This document shows positions 34,271 to 42,907 of a stretch of DNA of 43,244 nt, piece by piece. How positions within the stretch are numbered: the stretch's first letter is position 1; each line of letters opens with the position of its first letter. The DNA is from Bryobacterales bacterium (lineage in GTDB: Bacteria; Acidobacteriota; Terriglobia; Bryobacterales; Bryobacteraceae): NCBI GenBank assembly GCA_003157745.1, contig PMKM01000106.1, forward strand, positions 4,880-48,123, in the 5' to 3' direction. The notes beneath the pieces are model-generated. The model made no database searches and was not told the origin of the DNA. It saw nothing but the letters and a program-made list of their open reading frames with translations. The position numbers and the translations under genes are program-made.

Positions 34271-34780
34271 ATGGTGCCATATATCGGACAGATACTTTGC
34301 GTGGGATTCAATTTCGCTCCGATCGATTGGGCGATTTGCGACGGAAGCCTGCTGCCCATCTCGGAATACAGTGTCTTGTACGGTTTGATAGGTACGACCT
34401 ATGGCGGCGACGGCGTCACCAACTTCGCTCTGCCGGACTTGCGCGGGCGGGCGCCGGTGCACCAGGGGCAGGGATACGTTCTGGGTACGAAAGGCGGCGC
34501 GGAAGCGGTGACCATCAACGCCGCTGAGTACCCGAATCATACTCACCCGGTCGGGGTAACCAGCGCCACGGCGAGTGCGACGGATCCCGGAAGCGGTGTG
34601 CTGGCGGCGACACCGGGCACGAATCTCCACGCCTCGGCCGCGCCGGTCGGGACGGACCTGTTGAACGGTGCGATGTGCGCGACGGCCACGGGAGGCTCGG
34701 CGTCGCATGAGAATCGGCAGCCCTATGTGATCTGCAATTGGATCATCGCGCTTGCCGGAGAGTTTCCAAGCCAGGGCTGA
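34271..34780 (+). CDS. Phage tail collar-domain protein (microcystin-dependent-protein-like) 1
   Basis: 169 residues, no signal peptide. Starts MVPYIGQILCVGFNFAP, then WAICDGSLLPISEYSVLYGL, GTTYGGDGVTNFALPDLRGR and ends NRQPYVICNWIIALAGEFPS. This is the tail-collar layout (PF07484): W-x-x-C/D-G-L-L, GTTYGGDG-T-FALPD-RGR and the N-W-I-A-x-x-G end, as in MdpA/MdpB-like proteins of many soil bacteria. It resembles phage T4 short-tail-fibre tip domains, thought to bind surfaces. The central HTHP region may bind metal. First of three; followed after 38 bp by gene 2. Stand-alone copies are common; their role is unclear. Confidence 0.88.
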   Translation: MVPYIGQILCVGFNFAPIDWAICDGSLLPISEYSVLYGLIGTTYGGDGVTNFALPDLRGRAPVHQGQGYVLGTKGGAEAVTINAAEYPNHTHPVGVTSATASATDPGSGVLAATPGTNLHASAAPVGTDLLNGAMCATATGGSASHENRQPYVICNWIIALAGEFPSQG

Positions 34781-34818
34781 GTTCCCGCCTGTGACAATCG
34801 AGGAAGGGGAGAAAACGA

Positions 34819-35328
34819 ATGTCTGAATACTTCTTAGGACAGTTGATGTTGTTCCCGTTCGGCTATGCACCCGTGGGGTGGACGCCGTGCAATGGACAGA
34901 CGTTGTCCATCGGCCAGTACAGTGCCTTGTATTCCCTGATCGGCACGGCCTTCGGCGGCGATGGAGTTACGAATTTCAAGCTGCCCAATCTGGCGGGAGC
35001 GACGCCGATCATGGCCAGCGGCACGGCTTATCCGCGGGGTGCCGCCGGCGGAGAAGCGACGCATATCCTGACGATCGCCGAAGTACCTGCCCACACGCAT
35101 ACGCTGCAGGCGACCAGTAACACGGCGTCGACCGGCGTTCCCACTGGAAACCTGTTGGCGAAGCCCGCGATCAACGTTTACGCCCCGGCTAGCGGCGCGC
35201 CGGCGCAATCCATGCAGAGCGGGACGCTGCAGCCGAACGGCGGGGGCCAGGCGCACGAGAACCGCACGCCGTATACGGTGATGAATTGGTGCATTGCGCT
35301 GACCGGGTTATTCCCGTCGCGTGGTTAG
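34819..35328 (+). CDS. Tail collar-domain protein 2
   Basis: 169 residues with a strong gaggaaggggag site. The collar signature is complete: GYAPVGWTPCNGQTLSIGQY, GTAFGGDGVTNFKLPNLAG and MNWCIALTGLFPSRG. The middle has a His-rich patch (VPAHTHTLQATS) comparable to HTHPV in gene 1 and SHGHAV in gene 3. The end AHENRTPYTVMNW matches the others, so the three are paralogues that kept the scaffold but diverged in the middle, as expected of receptor-binding modules that differ in target. No signal peptide, so release would need lysis, a phage-like particle or another route. Confidence 0.88.
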   Translation: MSEYFLGQLMLFPFGYAPVGWTPCNGQTLSIGQYSALYSLIGTAFGGDGVTNFKLPNLAGATPIMASGTAYPRGAAGGEATHILTIAEVPAHTHTLQATSNTASTGVPTGNLLAKPAINVYAPASGAPAQSMQSGTLQPNGGGQAHENRTPYTVMNWCIALTGLFPSRG

Positions 35329-35349
35329 AACTGACAAGGAGAGACGACA

Positions 35350-35892
35350 ATGGCTGACGTATTTCTCGGCTCGCTGATGCTGGTCCCCTACGATTTCGCG
35401 CCGTACGGCTGGGCCTTCTGCCAGGGCCAATTGCTGCTGATCCAGCAGTATTCCGCGCTCTTTTCGCTGTTGGGAGTTCAGTATGGGGGCGACGGCAAAA
35501 CTAACTTCGCGCTGCCCAAGCTGTCCGGATGCCTGGTGGTGGGCGCCGGAGCGCCGCCCGGAATGAGCGTTTACGAGATGGGGAAATCGGGAGGTAGCCC
35601 TTCGGTGACGCTGGGTTCCCCGAATGTGCCCTCACACGGACACGCCGTGGCGGCCGCTGCGGCGCCACACGGACTCAATCAAGCCACGCCCGTGAACAAT
35701 TCGTTCTACAACTCGACGCCGAACAGTCTCTATGCCGCAAGCGCGGCGCCCTTCGTGAACCTGACCGCCGGACCGGGCACAAACGGCGCGCTGGCGCCGC
35801 AGGGCGGTGGCCAGGCGCACAACAACATGATGCCGTACGTCGTGCTGAACTGGATCATCGCGCTGACGGGCTATTATCCCACGCGCGGCTGA
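35350..35892 (+). CDS. Tail collar-domain protein 3
   Basis: 180 residues, preceded by aaggagag, 21 bp after gene 2. The start MADVFLGSLMLVPYDFAPYG is the family pattern, with WAFCQGQLLLIQQYSALFSL, GVQYGGDGKTNFALPKLSG and VLNWIIALTGYYPTRG. It has a slightly longer middle (PSHGHAVAAAAAPHGL and a stretch rich in Asn/Thr/Ser, SFYNSTPNSLYAAS). Ends 71 bp before tRNA-Arg. No tube, sheath, baseplate, integrase or lysis gene is in the window, so this is not an intact phage or contractile injection system; horizontal spread of the module is possible. Confidence 0.88.
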   Translation: MADVFLGSLMLVPYDFAPYGWAFCQGQLLLIQQYSALFSLLGVQYGGDGKTNFALPKLSGCLVVGAGAPPGMSVYEMGKSGGSPSVTLGSPNVPSHGHAVAAAAAPHGLNQATPVNNSFYNSTPNSLYAASAAPFVNLTAGPGTNGALAPQGGGQAHNNMMPYVVLNWIIALTGYYPTRG

Positions 35893-35962
35893 GCGGGCTG
35901 AACGGACTCACTATCGGATTGACTCGCGGAATCGCCCTCCGCCCGGCGGCTGGATGAGATTC

Positions 35963-36039
35963 TGGTGCGCCCGGAGGGACTCGAACCCCCGGCCTACTGG
36001 TTCGAAGCCAGCCGCTCTATCCAGCTGAGCTACGGGCGC
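35963..36039 (-). tRNA. tRNA-Arg(TCG)
   Basis: Minus strand: acceptor GCGCCCG pairs with CGGGCGC, then discriminator A and an encoded CCA (to 35963). D arm GCTC/GAGC, anticodon stem GCTGG/CCAGT, anticodon loop CTTCGAA giving anticodon TCG (reads CGA, Arg), T arm GGGGG/CCCTC with loop TTCGAGT. All arms fold; about 77 nt with CCA. Confidence 0.97.
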
Positions 36040-36146
36040 ACTACGGCAATTCTAGCAGGGAGACGGGCTCCCGTTGTTCTGCCATCGTGCGCCGGGGTTC
36101 ACGCGCCGGGCGTACCCTCGTCCGGTCAGACCGGGGGCGGGCCGAT

Positions 36147-39068
36147 TTACCTCGGAGGCACCATGTTGATGCGGCCGCCTGCGTCGACGCGGACTCCCAT
36201 GCTCCAGACCGGGGCGGAGCCGGTAACGGACAGCGTTCCCTTCTGGCCGCTGAAGACTGCCACGCTTTTCGACACGACGACGGAGCCCTGCTGCTGGGCT
36301 GGGACGACGATGTTGCCGGAGCCGAGCAAGGTCCCCGCGCTGTTATAGACCGCCAGGCCGAGCGTCGCCGAACCGGTGGCCGCCGGATTGAAGATATAGA
36401 GTGTGGTGGTGGCCGTGGATGTGGCGTCGAACGGAATCGCGAATGGCGGCGTCATGGCGACCGATGGCGCCACCATGTCCACCCCCACCTGCGCCATGGC
36501 GGGCATGCGCTTGGTCGCATCGCCGGTGGTGACGACGGCGAAGACCTGCTTCTGCGGACTCGACGTTCCGGCGGTGGTGACGGTGGCGGTGCCGTAGGCG
36601 GGAATCGTCAGGTTCTGCCATGCGGCGGCGGCAGCCGATCCGGTGGCGATCGGGGCGGGCGCTCCGGCTGCGGAGAAGAACGCGAGCGAGGCCGTCGTCG
36701 AGGACGCATACGGGTTCAGCAGCGTGAAACTGGTGGCGATGCCGCCGCCATCCTCGACGAGAGGAATCAGCGTGACCTGGCCGCCAGCGACCGCAGTGAA
36801 TGCGGCCACCACGGTCACCGTTACCGGAATCGTGATCGACACGCCCGTGCCGGAGATCGCGATGGCGCCACTATACTGTCCCGCAGCGGTGAAGGACGCC
36901 GTGTTCCAGGCTACCGACAACGAGGCCGGCTGGGACTTGCTCACACTCAATGCGGCCGCCGAGAGCGCGATCCAGGATTGGTTCGCCTTGACAGTGAGCG
37001 CGACCGCCGCTGCCGACGCCGTGCTCAATTGAAGGCTCTGTGTGGCCGGCGTGGTGGCGCCGATGGTCCAACTTGCGGTCAGGGCCGGCGACGAAGGCGT
37101 CACGATCGCGGCCGTCGCGGCGGGGGCGACGTTCACTTGCACCGGGATGGAGACGCTGACGCCCGTCCCGGTCAACGTAATGGTGCCCGTATACGCCGCC
37201 GCAGCCGTGAACGACGCCGTGTTGAAGCTCACCGAGAAGCTGGCGGCCTTCGATTGAGTCACGCTCAAACTGCTCGCCGAGAGGCCGATCCACGATTGGC
37301 TCGCTTGAACGGTGAGTGCAACCGCCGACGTCGAGCCGGTGCTCACTTGAATGACTTGCGCGGCGGGAGGCGTGGTTCCGATGGTCCAACCTACGGCGAC
37401 AGACGATGGCGACGGCACGATTGCCACCGTGGGCGTGGCCGCGGCGACAGTCACCTGCACGGGGATGACGACGGAAACTCCCGTTCCGGCCAGAGTGACG
37501 GTGCCAGCGTAGGTGCCCGCGGCAGTGAAGGACGCCGTGCTCAATGCGATCGACAGACTGCCGGTCTTCGACAGGCTCAAGCTGGTTACAGAAAGCCCGA
37601 TCCACGATTGGCTCGCTCTCGCGGTGAGCGCGACCGCCGAGGCCGACGTGGTGGTCAATTGAACGCTCTGCGTGGCGGGAGTTGCCGCCCCCACGGTCCA
37701 ATTCACGCTCACCGACGCCGGCGACGGAGTTACCGTCACGCCAGAAGCGGCGGTGGGCGAAAGATACTTGCTTAAGCTCGGGTAGGCAGCCGAGAAACGA
37801 GCATACCCTGCGACGAACGGGCTGATCGAACACGCATTGCCGGTCGGGCCATAGGTCAAGGTCCCGACGACCAGTTCGTCCGGCGTGAACAGGGGCGAGC
37901 CGGAAGAGCCCGGCTCGATGACGCCGGCGGTAGCCTGGATCTGATAAAACATGCTGGCGGGCGCCGTGTCGGTCCCAATCTGAACCGTCGAGTCCGCCTC
38001 GCGCTGTCCGAACACGATGCGCGTGTAATCGGCCTCGGGGTGATGCATGCCGACCGCCGCGCCCCCCATTGCCAGCGCTGTCGCGCTCGAATTCCATCCA
38101 TAGAAGGTGAGGCCGACGTTTGGCAACGTGGTGAGCAGCATCAGACTGTAATCGCCGCTGGCGATCGGGGCGCTGGCCAGGTAGGTCGCGCCTAAACTCG
38201 TTGGCGAGTTCGACAGGTTGGGCGCCGCTCCGTTGCAGGTGGACGTCTGATATTTCCAGAAGACTTCCACCGTCTGCGCCATGGCTTGCGTCGAAACACA
38301 ATGATTGGCGCTGAGGAAATACGGTTTGGAGTCGTTGTTGCCGTTATTGACGAGCGATCCCGAACAGGCGTACTCGGCCCCTCCGGTTTCGAACACATAC
38401 ATCCCGACGCCGCTGGCCGTCGATCCCCACGGCGAGTAGCAACTGACATCGAGTTCGCAACTGCCGACCGACATGGTCTGCTCGGAGGCCATCAGGTGGG
38501 CGATCCGCGTGATGGAGAAAGGAACCGCTTCCGTCCGCTGGTCGGCCAGATACTCGACGACAGCCGTGTCGGCAAAGACGGTGTGGCTCCAGAAGTCTCC
38601 GCTATCGTCGATTCCAGTACCGGTGTAGGGTCCGTAGGTCTGGCTGCGATCCTCGCTATAGACCCAGACGGAACCATGCCCCACGGCGAAATCGTGGAAG
38701 TGAATGCGGACGCCGGAGGCGCCATCGGACTGGACTGCCATTCTCCACACGGCCCGGCCCTCATCGAGCGGCAGCCACTCACCCGCGTTCTGCGCCGCGG
38801 TATCGACCGATCGCTCGATGCCCATCATCGGCAGTTGCGGTTGCCGCACCACCGCGTCCAGCTCCGCTTGCCGAACCGCGCCGAGCCGAAACGGGGCGGG
38901 CGTGGAAACGCCGAACCGGAAGCTCGCCGGCGTGGCTGCCGGTGTCTCGATGGCGGCGCTGGCCCGACGGTGCAACGGTCCCAGGCGGGCCAATGGCTGG
39001 CCCGCCGCGGATGCGGCGAGCAGGGCCGACAACAAGACAGACTGCCAGATGATGTGATTCGATCTCAT
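36147..39068 (-). CDS. Secreted trypsin-fold serine protease (lysyl endopeptidase-like) with BACON-like repeats
   Basis: 973 residues from ATG 39068, signal peptide IIWQSVLLSALLAASAAGQ, then a propeptide-like region with WRMAVQSDGASGVRIHFHDF. The protease core (about 185-440) has the full triad: His256 in FLSANHC, Asp306 in SGDYSLMLL and Ser389 in EPGSSGSPLF. Several cysteines (Cys204, Cys210, Cys235, Cys257, Cys278, Cys412) suggest disulfides, as in Achromobacter lysyl endopeptidase. Three repeats of about 104-106 residues follow (ASQSWIGLS, ANQSWIALS), like BACON domains that bind glycans or mucin, and a C-terminal beta domain (LIPLVEDGGGIATSFTLLN, GRINMVPPR). Likely an extracellular protease; specificity is unknown. 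Confidence 0.9.
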   Translation of the reverse strand: MRSNHIIWQSVLLSALLAASAAGQPLARLGPLHRRASAAIETPAATPASFRFGVSTPAPFRLGAVRQAELDAVVRQPQLPMMGIERSVDTAAQNAGEWLPLDEGRAVWRMAVQSDGASGVRIHFHDFAVGHGSVWVYSEDRSQTYGPYTGTGIDDSGDFWSHTVFADTAVVEYLADQRTEAVPFSITRIAHLMASEQTMSVGSCELDVSCYSPWGSTASGVGMYVFETGGAEYACSGSLVNNGNNDSKPYFLSANHCVSTQAMAQTVEVFWKYQTSTCNGAAPNLSNSPTSLGATYLASAPIASGDYSLMLLTTLPNVGLTFYGWNSSATALAMGGAAVGMHHPEADYTRIVFGQREADSTVQIGTDTAPASMFYQIQATAGVIEPGSSGSPLFTPDELVVGTLTYGPTGNACSISPFVAGYARFSAAYPSLSKYLSPTAASGVTVTPSPASVSVNWTVGAATPATQSVQLTTTSASAVALTARASQSWIGLSVTSLSLSKTGSLSIALSTASFTAAGTYAGTVTLAGTGVSVVIPVQVTVAAATPTVAIVPSPSSVAVGWTIGTTPPAAQVIQVSTGSTSAVALTVQASQSWIGLSASSLSVTQSKAASFSVSFNTASFTAAAAYTGTITLTGTGVSVSIPVQVNVAPAATAAIVTPSSPALTASWTIGATTPATQSLQLSTASAAAVALTVKANQSWIALSAAALSVSKSQPASLSVAWNTASFTAAGQYSGAIAISGTGVSITIPVTVTVVAAFTAVAGGQVTLIPLVEDGGGIATSFTLLNPYASSTTASLAFFSAAGAPAPIATGSAAAAAWQNLTIPAYGTATVTTAGTSSPQKQVFAVVTTGDATKRMPAMAQVGVDMVAPSVAMTPPFAIPFDATSTATTTLYIFNPAATGSATLGLAVYNSAGTLLGSGNIVVPAQQQGSVVVSKSVAVFSGQKGTLSVTGSAPVWSMGVRVDAGGRINMVPPR
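36960..37720. repeat. Tandem 312- to 318-bp BACON-like coding repeats
   Basis: The motif for QSWI recurs at about 36969, 37287 and 37599, spaced 318 and 312 bp. The three copies keep the same frame inside the protease gene and are diverged enough to be old duplications. Confidence 0.75.
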
Positions 39069-39487
39069 ATCGCTCTCTTGCCTATCTCATCGCCTCAAGA
39101 GCGCAAGTTAAGAGAGCTAACTAGACTTAGTAACCGGGGCGAAGTCCAGCAGGGTGGGGGTGCCAAACACATTAGAGGAAGCGGAAGCCGGGCGGAAATG
39201 CCGTGGATCGACCGGTGACGGCTGGGGCGATCACCGGGTATTCCAGTGGGAATCTACCGTACCGGCGGCGCCAAAGCCACTGAGGAAGGCCGCGGACAAA
39301 TACTGAGTTACGGGTGCCGCCTGCTTAGCCTAAGGTGCGCCGAGGATCAGAGCGGAATTGAAAATACATGAGAAGCGCCCGCGGAAACGCCTTACTTTGA
39401 CAGTTCCCATCGGCGAACGCGGAGGCTTCGCCGGGCCCCGGGCAATCGGCGTCTTCCTCCAGCCCTCCGCCCGATCGCCGCGCAGCC
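39069..39487. other. 419-bp intergenic region without a supported gene
   Basis: Between protease start and BamE-motif gene end, both on the minus strand. It holds the protease leader, a 7-bp hairpin (39411-39433, CGGCGAA/TTCGCCG) without a T-run that may be the terminator of the BamE-motif gene, and short frames with no family features. No consensus promoter or repeat stands out. Confidence 0.6.
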
Positions 39488-40276
39488 CTATTGCGGCGGG
39501 CTCTGGGCGATGTTGCCGAGACCGGCGTACTCCTCTTTCACCGTCACCACCTTATCGCCCTTGAAAGTGACGAAGGTGATTCTTCCGGGCGGAAGGCCGT
39601 AGACCCAGTCTTCCAGTTCCACGCCGTCGGCGGTCTCGCGCGACTTGTGGACGGGGCGGCCCATCGCCAGGACCACTTGATCGCGCGTCATGCCTTCCAG
39701 CGCGCGCTTTTCCTTGATGGCCGCCTGCACCACCGGCGTCAGGGTTTCCGAATAGATCTCGCTGGCACTGTGCTTTTCGAAATCGAGCACTGGCGCCAGG
39801 ATCTTCTTCACCTCGGCCGCTTTCATCGGCTCGATCGGCTTGTGAAACAGCAGCACCAGGTACGTTCCGCTCTTGGCGTTGGAATCGCCGTTGGCAATGG
39901 GCTTCATAGTGGGAGTGCTCGAAGTGCCGCCACCAATCTGGACGTTATGGTACCAGTGGCGACCGCCCTCGAAGCCGCCGTTGATATCGAGCACCAGCCG
40001 GTCGGCGGCGATCGTCACCCTGGTGACCTGCACCAGGTCGCCCTCGCGCGCGGCGGGGCCGGCCGTCTTGGCGACAGCCGCCCAGGCGTTCTTGTCCCAA
40101 CTTCCGTCGGCGTTGAATTCGAGCGGTTTGCGGGAGCGCGGCAGGAGCACCTTCACATTGGCATATTCGAAGTCGAGCCCGCGCGCGAGTTCGACTCGAT
40201 CCTGCCAGGTGAGCTTGTCGGCGGCACCGAGAGCGGGCGCCAGCGTCAGGATGCCAAGGGCGGCGATGGTTCGCAT
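39488..40276 (-). CDS. Exported BamE/SmpA-motif protein
   Basis: 262 residues from ATG 40276, with ggagg nine bases upstream; the longer frame to 40414 runs inside the CPBP gene. Signal peptide MRTIAALGILTLAPALGAAD. A helix/beta N-terminal part (WQDRVELARGLDFEYANVKVLLPRS, beginning LTWQD) and a central beta part (VTRVTIAADRLVLDINGGF, TYLVLLFHKPIEPMKAAEV). The C-terminal 75 residues have LEGMTRDQVVLAMGRPVHKS, VELEDWVYGLPPGRITFVTF and GDKVVTVKEEY, the BamE/SmpA pattern (G-M-T-x-x-Q-V, GRP). Outer-membrane assembly or lipoprotein-type role is possible; the protein is much longer than BamE (113). Overlaps the preceding CPBP gene by 31 nt, so translation is probably coupled. Confidence 0.75.
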   Translation of the reverse strand: MRTIAALGILTLAPALGAADKLTWQDRVELARGLDFEYANVKVLLPRSRKPLEFNADGSWDKNAWAAVAKTAGPAAREGDLVQVTRVTIAADRLVLDINGGFEGGRHWYHNVQIGGGTSSTPTMKPIANGDSNAKSGTYLVLLFHKPIEPMKAAEVKKILAPVLDFEKHSASEIYSETLTPVVQAAIKEKRALEGMTRDQVVLAMGRPVHKSRETADGVELEDWVYGLPPGRITFVTFKGDKVVTVKEEYAGLGNIAQSPPQ

Positions 40277-41127
40277 AAGACGTCCTCCGCCGGCGTCCAG
40301 GCAAGCGGCGAGGCTTGCCGGCAGACAGGCGCTTTCCAAACGAAAACCCATAATGCCACCAGGGCGGCTGAGGTAAGCACGCTGGCTTCCGGACCGTAAT
40401 CGCCGCCGCTCCATAGTCTACCGGCAGACCACGTCATGGCGTGGCCGGTCACCTTCATTGTAAGCCCACTGAGATTCACGCCGAACAAGGGCAGCGTGAG
40501 GTTCCATCCGAAGTGCAGGCCGATGGGCAACCACAAGTCGCCGCTGCGCCAGTACGCGTAGCCGAGCAGGATGCCGAAGCCGGCCGTATTGGCGATGCCG
40601 AAGGCGGTCGCGTGCGGGTTGGCGCCGTGAAGCAGGGCGAACACGATGCCCACGGGCAGGATGGCGGCGACGGGCCCGACGGCGCCCATCAGCACTTGAA
40701 AACCGTAGCCGCGAAAGAGCAACTCTTCGCCCGCCGCTCCCATGGCCAGTATGATGGCGAGGTACAGGACGCTCGTGAGCGAGCCGGGGTCGGCCGGCGT
40801 GGTCCGTATGTGCGCGGCGCCCACCGCCAGCGGCGGCGCCAGCACCAGGCACGCGGCCACCACGCCGCCGGCCAGGCCCAACGCCAGGTTGACGGCCGAG
40901 GCGCGGCGCCACCAGAGCCCGGCGTCCCGCAGCCGGTAGCCGTGGTGGATGCGCAGGGAAACCCAATTGGCCAGCGCCGCGGCGAGCAGAATGGGAGCCG
41001 TCAACCCCACCAGGTATACGCCCAGCCACTCGAACATCGTGCCCAGCGTGAGCGCGGCCAGATAGTACAGCGCTACGTAGAGCAGGATCTGCAGGACGGT
41101 TCGCAGAGGATCGGGGCGCGCTGGCAT
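40246..41127 (-). CDS. CPBP-family intramembrane glutamic endopeptidase
   Basis: 293 residues, eight or so predicted membrane segments (VLQILLYVALYYLAALTLG, GLTAPILLAAALANWVSL, YLAIILAMGAAG, LPVGIVFALLHG). The catalytic motifs are intact: Glu134-Glu135 and Arg139 in GEELLFRGYGF, His167 and Asn170 in LLHGANP, and His205/Asn209 in GLHFGWNL. Family members (CAAX-protease and bacteriocin-processing type, ABI in older names) cleave peptide tails in the membrane; the substrate here is unknown. It follows mreD after 47 nt and overlaps the next gene, a likely operon of envelope genes. The tail (SPLAWTPAEDVL) is soluble. Confidence 0.88.
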   Translation of the reverse strand: MPARPDPLRTVLQILLYVALYYLAALTLGTMFEWLGVYLVGLTAPILLAAALANWVSLRIHHGYRLRDAGLWWRRASAVNLALGLAGGVVAACLVLAPPLAVGAAHIRTTPADPGSLTSVLYLAIILAMGAAGEELLFRGYGFQVLMGAVGPVAAILPVGIVFALLHGANPHATAFGIANTAGFGILLGYAYWRSGDLWLPIGLHFGWNLTLPLFGVNLSGLTMKVTGHAMTWSAGRLWSGGDYGPEASVLTSAALVALWVFVWKAPVCRQASPLAWTPAEDVLCEPSPPLAS

Positions 41128-41174
41128 CGGAGGAACTTAAAGTCTAGCGCGGTTCGCGTGAGAAGCGGCGGGCT

Positions 41175-41705
41175 TCAAGCCGTGGCGCGGAGCTTGTCGA
41201 GGAAGTGGAACAGCGCTGCACCAACCACCGCGTTCAGCGCGCCGTACAGTAGCCAACTCTGGTAATCGAAAGCCGGCTGCTGCGCCAGCAGCGCCCGCTG
41301 CATCATCCAATAGCAAACCTGGTGAATGAAATAAAACAGGAGCGATAGAAACAGCCGGATAAACGTGTTCTCGACGTTGAAGTGCACGCCGATCGAGGCG
41401 GCAAAATAACCCACCAGGGTTTTGCAGATGCCGAACATGCCAAGCGGGTTTTTCGACAGCGAGTCCTGCGCCAGTCCGATCAACGCTCCGGTGACGAGAC
41501 CGCCGACCTGGTTTCGCTGGGTCAACGAAAGATATACGACCACCAGCAGCGGCATGTCCAGGAAGCCGAGAAAGGGAAAGAACAGCGGAACGTAGACCTG
41601 AAACAGAATGGCCAGCAGGGGGATGACAATGAAGACCCAGGCACGAAAACGCGAGACCGGACCATCGCTCTGGCTGAGCAGCATGCGGCCCGACGAGTAA
41701 GCCAT
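41175..41705 (-). CDS. mreD: Rod shape-determining protein MreD
   Basis: 176 residues. Five hydrophobic segments (FIVIPLLAILFQVYVPLFF, MPLLVVVYLSL, VGGLVTGALIGLAQDSLS, LFLSLLFYFIHQVCYWM, WLLYGALNAVVGAALFHFL) fit MreD, with the family motif GLAQDSLSKNPLGMFGI-like loop. Its ATG overlaps the last base of the mreC stop (TAATG), a firm sign of coupled translation. MreD works with MreC in the Rod complex to direct lateral wall synthesis. The usual pbpA and rodA do not follow; a CPBP protease does. Confidence 0.9.
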   Translation of the reverse strand: MAYSSGRMLLSQSDGPVSRFRAWVFIVIPLLAILFQVYVPLFFPFLGFLDMPLLVVVYLSLTQRNQVGGLVTGALIGLAQDSLSKNPLGMFGICKTLVGYFAASIGVHFNVENTFIRLFLSLLFYFIHQVCYWMMQRALLAQQPAFDYQSWLLYGALNAVVGAALFHFLDKLRATA

Positions 41706-42886
41706 TACTGCTTGGTGCTCCCAATCGGCTCGCCATTGGCCTGGTTGGAATGGCGGGTGGAATCGGTGGGCTTGCTGGCGGCGCCGGCGGACGGCTTGGC
41801 GCCGACGTTGGCCGGCAAGGCGGGCGCCGGCATGGGTGCCTTGGGCAGCGTAGTGTGTATCCCGCTGAAGTTGGGTTCGCTGTACGCTCCAGCGCCGAAG
41901 GTGTGGCCCTGCGCTTCGCCGGCGGCCTGATATTCCAGACGCAGCTTATCGGCTTCGGTAATCGGTGGCGAGGCGGGGCCGGCGACGGCGGGCACAGCGG
42001 GCTTGGGTTCATCGGGCGGCGGCGGCGCAATATAGACCGGCTGGTCGGCGGCGGGCGCCGGCGGAATGTCCTGATGCACGCCCTGGGTAATAATCAATAC
42101 ATCCTCCAGGCCGTGCTGCAAGCCCACCGGCTCGAGCAGAATCTCCTTGAACGGCTGCGCGTCGCGCACGCTGCGCACCATGCCGACCGGAAAACCGCGC
42201 GGGAAGATGCGGTCGTCGCCGGAGGTGTAAAACCATTCGCCCACCTGCACCTTTTCCTGAATGGGCACGTAGTCGATCTTGAGCAACGGCGTCCCTTGCC
42301 CTTTCAAAGTGCCGCGGACAGCGCCGTCCGGGCTCATCACGCCGGCGGCGAAATCGGCGTCGGTGGCGAGCAAAACTTCCGATGCCGTCGGATAGGCGGC
42401 AATCACTTTGCCGACGATGCCATCCGGCGTCACCACCGCCATCCCGCGCTCGACGCCGCCCGCGCTCCCGGCATCCACATACACCACCTTGGCGTTGGAG
42501 CCGGCCCCGGTGCCGATCACGGTGGCGGCCAGCGTCTTCGAAGGGATGCGCGCCTGGAACACGCCGAGCGCCTTGGCGCGTTCGGCGGTGTTCAGTTCGT
42601 TCTTGAGGAAAATATTCTCCAGCTTGAGATGGCCGACCTGGTCGCGCAGCCGGCGGTTCTCGGCGTCTTCGTCGTGCAGCAAAATGTAGTTACGGATAAA
42701 GCCGACGCTGCCTCCGCGCATCAGTTCGACCACGCGCGCGAAGGGAGTGACGGCGGTCACCGTCCACACCCGGATGACACGCACGTCCTGATCGTTCTTC
42801 ACTTGTATCGCCAGCAGCAGAAACTGCGCGAAGATCACCAGCAGAAGGATGGTGAGGTTGCGGTAACGGTTGACGAACGACTCCAT
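41705..42886 (-). CDS. mreC: Rod shape-determining protein MreC, with extended Pro/Ala-rich tail
   Basis: 393 residues. An N-terminal membrane anchor (ILLLVIFAQFLLLAIQV) and coiled coil (RRLRDQVGHLKLENIFLKNE) are followed by the MreC beta domains (about 110-270): GTGAGSNAKVVYVDAGSAGG, RGMAVVTPDGIVGKVI, LLATDADFAAGVMSPDG and FPVGMVRSVRD. The final 120 residues are low-complexity (Pro, Ala, Glu, a PPPPDEPKPAVP-like run), longer than in E. coli MreC (367 in all). Bridges the cytoplasmic MreB filament to periplasmic wall enzymes. Starts 21 nt after mreB, in the classic mreBCD order. Confidence 0.93.
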   Translation of the reverse strand: MESFVNRYRNLTILLLVIFAQFLLLAIQVKNDQDVRVIRVWTVTAVTPFARVVELMRGGSVGFIRNYILLHDEDAENRRLRDQVGHLKLENIFLKNELNTAERAKALGVFQARIPSKTLAATVIGTGAGSNAKVVYVDAGSAGGVERGMAVVTPDGIVGKVIAAYPTASEVLLATDADFAAGVMSPDGAVRGTLKGQGTPLLKIDYVPIQEKVQVGEWFYTSGDDRIFPRGFPVGMVRSVRDAQPFKEILLEPVGLQHGLEDVLIITQGVHQDIPPAPAADQPVYIAPPPPDEPKPAVPAVAGPASPPITEADKLRLEYQAAGEAQGHTFGAGAYSEPNFSGIHTTLPKAPMPAPALPANVGAKPSAGAASKPTDSTRHSNQANGEPIGSTKQ

Positions 42887-42907
42887 AAGCGCGGGGCCGC
42901 GCCCCTT

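Noticed and set aside
34271..35892. Contractile injection system or prophage
   Set aside because: Only collar-domain genes are present; no sheath, tube, baseplate, AAA ATPase, integrase or lysis gene.
35965..36045. Plus-strand ORF beginning MRPEGLEPPAYWFEAS
   Set aside because: Spurious translation of the tRNA-Arg gene on the opposite strand.
36087..37775. 562-codon plus-strand frame opposite the protease gene
   Set aside because: Arg/Gly/His-biased; the minus strand has the full catalytic triad and repeats.
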